A DNA stretch of 21,782 nucleotides from a virus, in the IMG/VR virus record IMGVR_UViG_3300030406_002141, positions 1-21,782 of that record; one strand, written 5' to 3'. Position numbers and translations under genes: made by a program. This document shows positions 1 to 8,700 of this stretch, in pieces; the stretch's first letter is position 1, and the number at the start of each line of letters is the position of its first letter. The notes below the pieces were generated by a model. That model saw nothing but the letters and a program-made list of their open reading frames with translations. It had not been told where the DNA came from and did no database searches.

Positions 1-1242
1 CCATTGGTTGTATGCCGATCAAAGTCGGGGGGAGCACATTTGTTTTGCTTCTTAAAAGAACCCACACAAGCAAAGATATTCAGAGAATATTTAACTGAGA
101 TTGCAGGTGCTCTTGGTTATGCCAAGGCAGAAATATTCCCAAAGCAAGACACAATATTATCTGAGAGAGGTGACGTAGGTAATTTTATTAATCTACCTTA
201 CTTCAAAGCAGAACAAACAATGCGATATGCCTTTGATGACGAAGGCAATGCCGTAACCTTAGAAGAATTTTTAAAAACTGTAGAAAAAAAGAAAACATTA
301 GTATCCGAGTTAGAGGGTGTTAAATATGGAGATAGTAGAGAACTATTTACAGACGGGCCGCCTTGTTTACAAAACTATGTGGCAACGGGTGGAGTTACAA
401 CGAATAGAAACATTTTTTTATCGCAGTGTGCCCCTTATTGTAAGGGTAAATACTCTGACAGTTGGAAGAGTTCTCTGGAAGAAATAAATCAAAGGCACTG
501 CTCTCCACCTCTACCCGCGAGTGAATTGGTCAGCTTACAGAGTCAGTATCAGAAGAAAGATTACTTCTATCAATGTAACATCGAGCCTAACGCATCCTTT
601 TGTAATAAGGAATTGTGTAAGTCTAGGAAGTTTGGTGTAGGGGCGAAGTCTGATCATGCAGCTGATCTTAGTGGACTAACAATTATGTTATCTGATCCCA
701 AGCTCGTCTTTCTTGACGTGAACGGGGGCAGGCTAGAGATAACAATGGATCACTTACAGAATCAGCATCTGTTTCAGAAAGCATGTATGGAACAACTTAT
801 GATGATGCCTTCAAAGATGAAAGAGGTGGATTGGGTAAACAAGGTAAATGAGATGTTAAAAAAGGCTGTTCAGTTAGAAGTGCCACGGGAACTTACAGTG
901 GATGGACAGTTTTATGATTTGCTTGAAATGTTTTGCACGAGTCGAATTAAGGCACAATCGTCTGAAGAACTCTTGATGGGTAAACCGTGGACAGAGGGCG
1001 GTAAGACCATGTTTATGATTAACGGACTTATGGAGTTCTTACGGCAGAGAAACTTTTCATCGTACACACGGGCACAGATACAAGAGCGATTGAAAAAGTT
1101 AAATGAGGATACGGATTGTAATGGTCATAAAAGTATTCGTAAACCCGATGGCTCAAGATCGACGATTAGAGTGTGGTGGATTCCGGCATATGAAGGGGTG
1201 GAGGAGAAGATAGAGGTAGCACAAGATGACATACCCTTCTGA
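1..1242 (+). CDS. Archaeo-eukaryotic primase-like protein, 5' partial
   Basis: This is a probable replication primase that makes primers for the downstream polymerase. The frame is open to the left window edge, so the TTG at base 4 is not a trustworthy start and the N-terminal catalytic region lies outside. Residues are numbered from that TTG. Residues 6-13 (SKSGGAHL) look like the SxH motif of archaeo-eukaryotic primases, and residues 43-65 (EIFPKQ, then GN.INLPY) fit the following conserved block. A second region from about residue 117 (DGPPCLQ, then RNIFL) to 213 has cysteines 121, 191, 200 and 205, ending RKFGVG. It resembles the metal- or Fe-S-binding C-terminal part of phage and TOTE-type primases. 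The C-terminal 130 residues have no clear motif. The gene overlaps the helicase start by 17 bases. The primase family is fairly secure; the metal site is inferred. Confidence 0.78.
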   Translation, partial: PLVVCRSKSGGAHLFCFLKEPTQAKIFREYLTEIAGALGYAKAEIFPKQDTILSERGDVGNFINLPYFKAEQTMRYAFDDEGNAVTLEEFLKTVEKKKTLVSELEGVKYGDSRELFTDGPPCLQNYVATGGVTTNRNIFLSQCAPYCKGKYSDSWKSSLEEINQRHCSPPLPASELVSLQSQYQKKDYFYQCNIEPNASFCNKELCKSRKFGVGAKSDHAADLSGLTIMLSDPKLVFLDVNGGRLEITMDHLQNQHLFQKACMEQLMMMPSKMKEVDWVNKVNEMLKKAVQLEVPRELTVDGQFYDLLEMFCTSRIKAQSSEELLMGKPWTEGGKTMFMINGLMEFLRQRNFSSYTRAQIQERLKKLNEDTDCNGHKSIRKPDGSRSTIRVWWIPAYEGVEEKIEVAQDDIPF

Positions 1243-2752
1243 GTTAATACTAGGTCCCCCAGGGTGTGGTAAGACACATACCCTCATTGAGATCGTCAGA
1301 GACGCTCTCTCACGGGGTGTAGAACCCGATAGGATTGGTTATGTATCTTTTACCAAGAAAGCCGTCACAGAAGCCGTAGAGAGGGCGGGATCGGCATTTA
1401 ATCTTACACCAAAGAGCCTACCGTATTTTAGGACGCTTCATTCTCTTGGCTACAGTGGTTTAGGTCTGTCTCAATCAGATTTAATGGCTCGTGAAGATTG
1501 GAAGGAGTTCTCCCGAATGATGGGTATGAACTTTGATGGAATCATAGTTAGTGACGCTGATGATGGACTAATACTACCACAAGGTCGAGATCATGATCGG
1601 TATCTTCGTATGATTGATCGGGCTGCTCTTCGATGCGTTACTCTTGGAGAGGAGTACAATGATCAACGAAACTATGATCTAGACTTCTTTATGCTTTTTA
1701 AAATCTGGAGAGGATTACAAAAGTATAAATCAGATTACGGTAAAGTATCGTTCACGGATATGATATCGGGTTATGTTAAACAAGGAAGTGCTCCTAAATT
1801 AGAAATACTGATAGTGGATGAGGCACAAGACCTTGTTCCGTTGCAATGGAAGATGGTAGAAGTATTAGCACAAAACTCAGATAAAACGTACTTTGCGGGG
1901 GATGATGACCAAGCCATTCACAGATGGGCGGGGGTTGATGTAAACTTATTTATGAACTGCTCACAAAATGTACGCACATTGAAGAAGAGCTATCGGCTAC
2001 CACGATCAGCATACGACTTGGCTAACTCCGTGGTCAAACGCATTCATAATAGAAAACAAAAAGCTTTTGATCCGATGGATCGTGAGGGCACTGTTAATTT
2101 TCATATGGACACATATAACCTTGATATGAGCCAAGGTTCGTGGACATTAATGTCTCGAACTAATTCTTTTGCCCGTGATGTTGCAGCAGACCTACGGGAT
2201 CAAGGTTTATTCTATGAGATCAAAGGCTATCCAAGTGTAAGGTTAGAGGTAGCGGAAGCGATAAAGATATGGGAAGGATTGCAAAGAGGAGATCAGATAG
2301 GACTTCATGAGGTCAAACAGTTGTACCAGTTAGCACCTAAGTCTGGAGACGGAGCCGTAGTCAAACGGGGTATGAAACAATTGTTAGAGGTAGAACCCGT
2401 AGACAGCACTTATACATATGATAGTCTAGTTAAAAACTTTGGTCTTCTGGCAGACAAAAATATTGAGGCGTTAGACATGCTCCGTTTAGGCGTAGATGAA
2501 AAACATTATATTCGTGCGTTACGTCGAAGGGGAGAGATATTGACAGAGCGACCAAGGTTGAAGGTATCTACATTTCACGCTATGAAAGGAGGAGAAGACG
2601 AGAATGTGGTGGTGCATCTTGATTCAACTAAGGTATGCGTAACGAATCCAGATCAAGATGACGAGCATCGCGTTTTTTATGTGGGATTAACAAGAGTAAA
2701 AGAAAACCTTCACATAATAGAATCACAAAAAAAATATAGGTATGACATATAA
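1226..2752 (+). CDS. UvrD/PcrA-like superfamily 1 DNA helicase
   Basis: This is an ATP-dependent DNA helicase that probably unwinds DNA at the phage fork or during recombination. At 508 residues it is shorter than bacterial UvrD (about 720), but the SF1 motifs are present in order: Walker A GPPGCGKT (10-17), motif Ia SFTKKA (41-46), FRTLHSLGY (68-76), Walker B DEAQD (198-202), motif III FAGDDDQAIHRWAG (223-236), motif IV SYRLPRS (255-261), motif V STFHAMKGGE (448-457) and motif VI FYVGLTRVKENL (484-495). The region between motifs IV and V is short, so the accessory 2B domain is probably reduced. The ATG at 1226 sits inside the end of the primase gene and gives a Walker A at the usual distance from the N-terminus. 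Its stop overlaps the next start as TAATG. The family is secure; its exact role in replication is inferred. Confidence 0.93.
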   Translation: MTYPSELILGPPGCGKTHTLIEIVRDALSRGVEPDRIGYVSFTKKAVTEAVERAGSAFNLTPKSLPYFRTLHSLGYSGLGLSQSDLMAREDWKEFSRMMGMNFDGIIVSDADDGLILPQGRDHDRYLRMIDRAALRCVTLGEEYNDQRNYDLDFFMLFKIWRGLQKYKSDYGKVSFTDMISGYVKQGSAPKLEILIVDEAQDLVPLQWKMVEVLAQNSDKTYFAGDDDQAIHRWAGVDVNLFMNCSQNVRTLKKSYRLPRSAYDLANSVVKRIHNRKQKAFDPMDREGTVNFHMDTYNLDMSQGSWTLMSRTNSFARDVAADLRDQGLFYEIKGYPSVRLEVAEAIKIWEGLQRGDQIGLHEVKQLYQLAPKSGDGAVVKRGMKQLLEVEPVDSTYTYDSLVKNFGLLADKNIEALDMLRLGVDEKHYIRALRRRGEILTERPRLKVSTFHAMKGGEDENVVVHLDSTKVCVTNPDQDDEHRVFYVGLTRVKENLHIIESQKKYRYDI

Positions 2753-3039
2753 TGATAAAAAGAAAAGACGTACTAGAACGAGCAGGTGATCTAATATCTA
2801 GCGAACGAGCTACGATATACGGAGACGCACAATTAAACCATGAGCGTATCGCACAGTTTTGGTCAGTAATATTAGAACAAAAGATTACAGTAGAACAAGT
2901 GTACCAGTGCATGATTGCCGTAAAGATGTCAAGGTTGATCAACTCCCCCAAACATTTAGATTCATGGGTCGATATTGTCGGCTATGCTGCCCTTGCAGGA
3001 GAAGATAACGAATGGGGGGAAGAAGATGGCGAAGGATAG
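2752..3039 (+). CDS. DUF6378 family small phage protein
   Basis: This is a 95-residue protein of unknown function. It matches my knowledge of the DUF6378 family of phage and prophage proteins: an N-terminal helix, then RATIYGDAQLNH (19-30), a middle FWSVIL, a conserved basic patch AVKMSRL (56-62) and a C-terminal DSWVDIVGYAALAGE (70-84). The acidic tail follows the family core. The pattern of paired helices with acidic residues recalls all-alpha nucleotide pyrophosphohydrolases such as MazG, but I do not see the ExxE/ExxD metal motif clearly enough to claim that activity. Its ATG overlaps the helicase stop (TAATG), and its 3' end overlaps the polymerase start by 14 bases, so it is made together with the replication enzymes. 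A role in nucleotide supply or replication is a guess from context. Confidence 0.8.
   Translation: MIKRKDVLERAGDLISSERATIYGDAQLNHERIAQFWSVILEQKITVEQVYQCMIAVKMSRLINSPKHLDSWVDIVGYAALAGEDNEWGEEDGEG
3014..3020 (+). promoter_or_regulatory. Ribosome-binding site that decides the polymerase start
   Basis: GGGGGGA lies five bases before the ATG at 3026. An in-frame ATG also exists at 2975, but it is deep inside the DUF6378 gene and would add 17 residues. The purine-rich site therefore favours 3026. The site is itself inside the coding sequence of the DUF6378 protein. Confidence 0.65.
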
Positions 3040-4930
3040 AAAAGATAGCAGTACTATAAGTTTTGAAGAACGCATGATGATGGACACTCTAGACGTTAAC
3101 TGGAATATACCACCAGAGTTTCCAGACCTAACAAACTGTAGACAGATAGCCGTAGACTTGGAAACTAGAGATCCAAACATACGGGACAAAGGTCCAGGGT
3201 GGGCACGAAAAGACGGAGAGATTATAGGTATCGCCATAGCCACGGGGGACTACCAAGGGTACTTTCCGATTCGACATGCTAATGGTCATAATCTTGATCC
3301 TAAAATGACCTTGAAATGGTTTAAAGATCAGATGAACACCCCTCACATAGATAAGATTATGCACAATGCAACGTATGACGCGGGATGGCTAAGAGCCGAG
3401 GGCATTGAGATTAAGGGCACGATCATAGATACAATGGTTGCTGCTCCCTTGGTCAACGAGAATAGATTCAGTTACAGCCTAAACAATCTTGGTCGGGACT
3501 ACATAGACATGCGTAAGGACGAGAAGATGTTACGAGCTGCGGCAAAAGATTTTGGTATAGATCCCAAGAGCGAGATGTGGCGACTACCTCCAAAGTTTGT
3601 AGGACCTTATGCTGAACAAGATGCACTCATGACACTGAAATTATGGGACAGATTGCGTATAGAAATAGATATGCAGGAACTAAATACGGTCTTTGGGTTA
3701 GAGACAAAACTTATACCTATCTTACTTGATATGAGAACAAAGGGTGTCCGAGTTGACCTTGACAAAGCAGAACAAGCCAAGCAAACACTCAAGGCTCGTA
3801 TAGTAAAACTAAAAAAGTTTATAAAAGACAAAACGTCCGTGGATATAGAACCGTGGGCAAATGCGTCCGTAGAGAGCGTATTTAAGGCACTGAACCTTAA
3901 CTATCCCAAAACAGAACTTGGAGCACCTTCTTTTACAAAACAGTTCCTACTAGCTCATCCTCATGAAGTTGCCCAGGCTATTGTTAAACTACGCGAGGCA
4001 GATAAAGCCGATAGCACTTTTATTGACAGCATACTTAAACATGAATATAAGGGACGGATTCACTGTGAGTTCCATCAATTGAGATCCGATGATGGGGGGA
4101 CTGTCACGGGTAGGTTCTCGTCGTCGAATCCAAATCTACAACAGATACCTGCTCGTGATCCAGAGATTAAGAAACTAATCCGTGGCTTATTTATACCCGA
4201 AGAGGGACAGAAGTGGGGTAGCTTTGATTACTCTTCCCAAGAGCCAAGGCTACTGGTGCATTACTGTTCGGTCTTAGGAAGACATGATAGACACCCCATG
4301 ATTGATGAAGTGATCGAGGAGTATCACAAGGGGGACGCTGACTTCCATCAAATGGTTGCTGATTTAGCAGGTATTTCCAGAAAAGAAGCAAAAACTGTAA
4401 ATTTAGGAATTATGTATGGGATGGGCGTTGCAAAGCTAGGTGCTCAACTAAGCCTTAGTACAGAGGAAGCAAAATCTTTAATGACAAAGTATCATGAGCG
4501 TGTTCCTTTTGTTAAGCTTCTTGCTGACAGAGTTATGCAAAGGGCAGCTGACAACGGTAAAATTAGAACAATAGCGGGTCGATTATGTCGGTTTGATTTA
4601 TGGGAGCCTAAGACTTTTGGATATAATAAGCCTATGAAACATGAGGATGCAGAGAGGGAGTACGGGCCGCAAATCCGTAGGGCATTTACATACAAGGCAC
4701 TTAACAAACTAATCCAAGGTTCGGCAGCTGACCAAACAAAGAAGGCGATGGTGGATTGCTACGATGAAGGTCTTGTGCCATTGATTACAGTGCATGATGA
4801 ATTGTGCTTTTCTGTTGAAAGCGATATACAAGCACAGAAGATTAAGAATATAATGGAGACGGGATTAGAGTTAGCTGTACCAAGTAAAGTTGACCAAGAT
4901 ATTCAGTTGAATTGGGGAGATGTCGAATGA
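3026..4930 (+). CDS. polA: Family A DNA polymerase with 3'-5' exonuclease domain
   Basis: This is the phage replicative DNA polymerase, related to bacterial Pol I and T7 gp5. The 634-residue protein has a proofreading domain with Exo I (D44 and E46 in VDLET), Exo II (N114 to D118 in HNATYD) and Exo III (Y195 to D199 in YAEQD). The polymerase domain shows TGRFSSSNPNLQQIP (361-375), motif A DYSSQEPR with catalytic D401, motif B with R452, K456 and Y464, and motif C HDE (590-592). No 5'-nuclease domain is present, which is normal for phage enzymes. The residue equivalent to E. coli Phe762 is Leu460. The start at 3026 is chosen over 2975 because of the purine-rich site before it. The stop shares ATGA with the next gene. 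The family and proofreading activity are secure. Confidence 0.96.
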   Translation: MAKDRKDSSTISFEERMMMDTLDVNWNIPPEFPDLTNCRQIAVDLETRDPNIRDKGPGWARKDGEIIGIAIATGDYQGYFPIRHANGHNLDPKMTLKWFKDQMNTPHIDKIMHNATYDAGWLRAEGIEIKGTIIDTMVAAPLVNENRFSYSLNNLGRDYIDMRKDEKMLRAAAKDFGIDPKSEMWRLPPKFVGPYAEQDALMTLKLWDRLRIEIDMQELNTVFGLETKLIPILLDMRTKGVRVDLDKAEQAKQTLKARIVKLKKFIKDKTSVDIEPWANASVESVFKALNLNYPKTELGAPSFTKQFLLAHPHEVAQAIVKLREADKADSTFIDSILKHEYKGRIHCEFHQLRSDDGGTVTGRFSSSNPNLQQIPARDPEIKKLIRGLFIPEEGQKWGSFDYSSQEPRLLVHYCSVLGRHDRHPMIDEVIEEYHKGDADFHQMVADLAGISRKEAKTVNLGIMYGMGVAKLGAQLSLSTEEAKSLMTKYHERVPFVKLLADRVMQRAADNGKIRTIAGRLCRFDLWEPKTFGYNKPMKHEDAEREYGPQIRRAFTYKALNKLIQGSAADQTKKAMVDCYDEGLVPLITVHDELCFSVESDIQAQKIKNIMETGLELAVPSKVDQDIQLNWGDVE

Positions 4931-5745
4931 AGTTAAGTGAACCACATAGTAATCCAGACGTAAGGATTATAAGCTTGGGGGCAGGTGTGCAAAGTACAGT
5001 TATGGCTCTAATGGCAGCAAAAGGTGAATTAGATCCAATGCCCGATTGTGCTATATTTGCTGACACGGGATATGAGCCTCAAGGTGTATACGATCATCTT
5101 GAATGGTTAGAGAAACAATTGCCCTTTCCAACATACAGAGTTAGTAGCGGTAATATAAAATCGGATATACAAAAGGGTGTAAACACCACTGGAACTCGTT
5201 TTGTAGCCATGCCCTTCTTTACCAGAGAGGGCGGTATGGGTATGCGTCAATGCACAAATGAATACAAGATTGTGCCTCTGAAGAAAAAAACTAGAGAACT
5301 TCTTGGTCTTAAACCAAGACAAAGAGCCAAGGACGAAGTGTCGGAAACATGGCTTGGTATTTCATGGGACGAGATGCAAAGAATGAAAGAAAGCCGAGAC
5401 AAGTTTATTTACCACAGATTTCCATTAATAGAAAAACAAATGCGTAGACATCATTGCATGACGTGGTTTGAGGAGCACTACCCTGGTAGGTCACTAGCAA
5501 AAAGTGCATGTATTGCGTGTCCCTTCCATAGTAACGACTTATGGAGAGACATGAAGATTAATGATCCAGAGTCTTTTCAAGATGCTATAGAGTTTGATAG
5601 AGATATAAGGAAACTACCTACCTTTGAACAAGAACAATATGTTCATAGGTCATGTAAGCCTTTAGATGAGGTAGATTTTGAGAACGCAGAAGATAAAGGA
5701 CAGCTATCGTTTCTTGATGAATGCGATGGTATGTGTGGCGTTTAA
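4927..5745 (+). CDS. PP-loop ATPase, PAPS reductase-like superfamily
   Basis: This 272-residue protein belongs to the adenine nucleotide alpha-hydrolase fold, the superfamily of PAPS reductases, TtcA-like thiolases and DndC. The phosphate-binding loop is SLGAGVQS (16-23), followed by ADTGYEP (45-51), which matches the second strand of the family. Four cysteines, C109 (MRQCTNEYK), C177 (HHC), and C195 and C198 (CIACPF), are spaced as if to hold an Fe-S cluster or zinc. The tail ends CDGMCGV. A true sulfate-assimilation PAPS reductase is possible, but the extra cysteines fit a sulfur-transfer or nucleic-acid-modifying enzyme at least as well; the sequence does not decide. The start at 4927 overlaps the polymerase stop as ATGA and is preferred over the upstream ATG at 4912. 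It is the last gene of the plus-strand module. Confidence 0.82.
   Translation: MKLSEPHSNPDVRIISLGAGVQSTVMALMAAKGELDPMPDCAIFADTGYEPQGVYDHLEWLEKQLPFPTYRVSSGNIKSDIQKGVNTTGTRFVAMPFFTREGGMGMRQCTNEYKIVPLKKKTRELLGLKPRQRAKDEVSETWLGISWDEMQRMKESRDKFIYHRFPLIEKQMRRHHCMTWFEEHYPGRSLAKSACIACPFHSNDLWRDMKINDPESFQDAIEFDRDIRKLPTFEQEQYVHRSCKPLDEVDFENAEDKGQLSFLDECDGMCGV
5742..5745. other. Convergent overlapping stop codons (TTAA)
   Basis: The plus-strand PP-loop gene ends with TAA at 5743-5745, and the minus-strand 1122-residue gene ends with TAA read from 5744-5742. The two stops share TTAA. There is no intergenic space, so any transcription terminator between the replication and virion modules would have to lie inside a coding sequence. 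I saw no strong hairpin with a U-run close by. Confidence 0.9.
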
Positions 5746-8700
5746 CGATTAAGTGCTTGAGCTAGTGCTTGCGTTGCGGGGTCTGGATTCACTATCGGAT
5801 TAGTAGGATCTACACTTGCTGCGGGAGTTCCTGCAAAAGCACTCTGCACATTAGGAACAGCTTGTGATACTCGCTGTACTAAAGGATTAACAAAACTGGT
5901 TACGTTTTGTCTTTGTTCTGGACTTAAATTAAGAGGCCCTTGTTGGCTAAGACCGAGTTGAAGATTTGTTTTCTGAGCAGCTGTATTAATATCTCTCAAA
6001 GCCGTTGAAATAACCTCTGCCCCAGGCTCTCTTGAGGAGGTCATTAACTTTAGTACACCTGGCTTTCTGAGAGCCATCGACATGAACGTATAATATCCCA
6101 AGGCAGGTAGAGTAGCCAGAGGAGCCGTTAGAACTCCAAAGATAGTTAGTCCAAGAGCAATGGTCGGAGCGGCAAGACCCCCTTTTCCTTTCAGGGGTTG
6201 GTCAGAAGATCGGATCATGATATCAGCCAGTTTATACATGGAGTCGGACTGTTCTTTTCCAAACATTGCCTCTATGGTTTCTCTACCATAACCATCTAGA
6301 CTTTCAAAAAAATCTCGTCCCACCTTACCCGATAGGAAATCATCAGCAAATCTAGAAGAGTTCACATCTGTTACAGATCGTAGAATCCTTGCCATAGCTG
6401 CATCTCTCACATCTTCTACAAGATCCTCATGATTCGGTAGTGATCGAGTCTGATCTCCAACTCTTATTTTGTTGTCCATAAACTGACGAATACGGTCTGG
6501 TCTGTTTCTTCTAAAGAGTTTATCAACTATCTCATCTTCATCTGCTCTAGCTAGAGATCTAAACAGATCATTATCAGAAACTTTTTTCTGTGTTTCTATT
6601 GCTTCTTTTAATCCCGTTATTGCTTGGCTTAGAGGTCTGTTTGCAAATTCTTGCATTGTTTGTTCGCTAAATTCTGCACCCGTTGACCTAAATAATTTTA
6701 ATAATTCGTCTAGTTCCTCAAGTTCTCCTCTGAATAAGACATCTTTGGTGGCTCCTAGTTTTTCTATTTCTCTTTGAATTTTTATACCATCAAAGACAAA
6801 CTCTCCGTCTTTAAGATTTTTTACTTTCAGATTCTGGTTCATTAATCGAGTAATCCAAGCAGAAGCTAATTGTTTTCTTAGATCTTCCGCTTGTCTGCCA
6901 CCTTGCTCAATAACATCCTTGCGTTTTGCTCGTTCAGCTTTTGCTTTTTGTATCCGTGCGTTTAAACTTTTACCTTGCTTATCTAATTTTGTTTTACCAG
7001 TTAGTGGATCTACTTTAAAAAGAGGTCTTAAAATTTCTTCTGCTTCATCAATGCTATACTCCACTTCGTTAAAACGAACTTTGGGTTCTTCAAGCTCTAT
7101 TCCAGGTACCCTTGGAACACCTCTTGCCTCTTTCAAGAAATCTTCTAAATTTTTAGGATCATCGTTTTTAACAACATAATTTAATACACGAGAGGCGTTC
7201 ATTTTTTTCTTACCGCCTCTTGTTTCCTTAAATATTTTAGCTGTAATTGTTCTATCAAATCGACCTATGCCATCAGCATAAAACTCACCCGTTTCTCGAA
7301 GAAGTTGTAATCCTTGAGTTAGTTCGTTAACATCTCCATCAATTCTTAGCGTATCTGTAATCTTAGGCTTCACTTTTGATCCAGGAGGAAACCCTTTCAA
7401 AGAGTCAACAGCTATTCGTAATTTATCCTCTGCATCAGAAAAAGATTTTGTTAAGGTATCTCTTATAACGCCAAAGTCTCTCGCCTTTAACTGTTGAGAG
7501 AACCTAGGATCATAGTTCAATTGTGTAAGAATATTTCTTAATATCTGTCCTTGTTCTGGAGACACATACATTTCCTTACGAATAAGTTCTTTGTATAAAG
7601 CTTGGTCTTGTGCAATCTTTTCTTCTGATTTTCCCTTGGTATCTCGTAACCGTTTAAAAAAGCCTTTTTCATACTTAGTGCTTTCTAATCTTTTAATCGC
7701 CTCTGCTCTCGCGTTTCTAAAAATATCGGAGATACCTTGTTTATTAAAAATATCAAACATTTCTCTTGTAGCGAATTGTTCATCAATAACTTCTTGAACT
7801 TGACCTAAAGGTATAATCTTATTGTTTCTCCCTAGTTTTTCAGAAGCCATCTTGTACAATTGGTCTACTTGCTCTCTAAAAATATCATTAGAAATTTTTA
7901 AAGTTTTCAAAGCTTCCTTTGGTAAGTCCACATCTTTTTTGAGAGGAGCAATAATCTTTTGTAACTCTGATTCAATCTCATTATTTAAAACTCTTCTAGC
8001 CTCTGTTACCGCTTCGCTTGAATCCATATATATTCTGTCAACATCTTTTTTTAACAATCTATTTAAATTAGCAATGTTACCCTCTGCAACAGATCCTAGC
8101 TCTCGTAAGTCTTTCATAGCTTGATTAATATTATTTTGTGCCGCTTTTTTGTTAGGTATAACACCCTCATAAACAGCTTGAACACGGCTAAGAATGGAGA
8201 ACGCTCCAGGGGCAGCCCCCTCAATTGTTGGTAAATATCCCGCCTCCAAGGCTTCTCGACCCCCTACTTTAGCTAACTCAGCCTCTCTGCTTGGACTTCC
8301 TTTAAATAGTCTTCCTGCTAAACCAGAGATAAATCTCCCTACGCCTTCTCCCGCAAAACCTATACCCGCTTCAATAATAGCGTCTCTGGTAATCTCTTCC
8401 TTTGTTTGCCTTTGATACCCTTGAGCAGATTCAATAGCCTCATCAGCCACTTTACCAAGACCCATTGATATACCAACGGCTGTCATAGCAGGCAAGGTAC
8501 CTAACCCACCAGTCAAGAAACCTGCAACTATTCCTACCCCTAAAGGAAGACCTGCTTCTCCAACAAAATCTGCTACGTCATATCGACTAATCCCCTCTTC
8601 ATCAATAGCTACCTCTGGGCCATCACCTAAACCTAGCTTCTTACGACCTTTCTTAGTAAGAATAAAACGACCCCCTTTATCTAAACGGAAGCCATCGGCT

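Noticed and set aside
2975-3025. Upstream in-frame ATG for the polymerase
   Set aside because: It would place 17 extra residues inside the DUF6378 gene; the purine-rich ribosome-binding site points to 3026.
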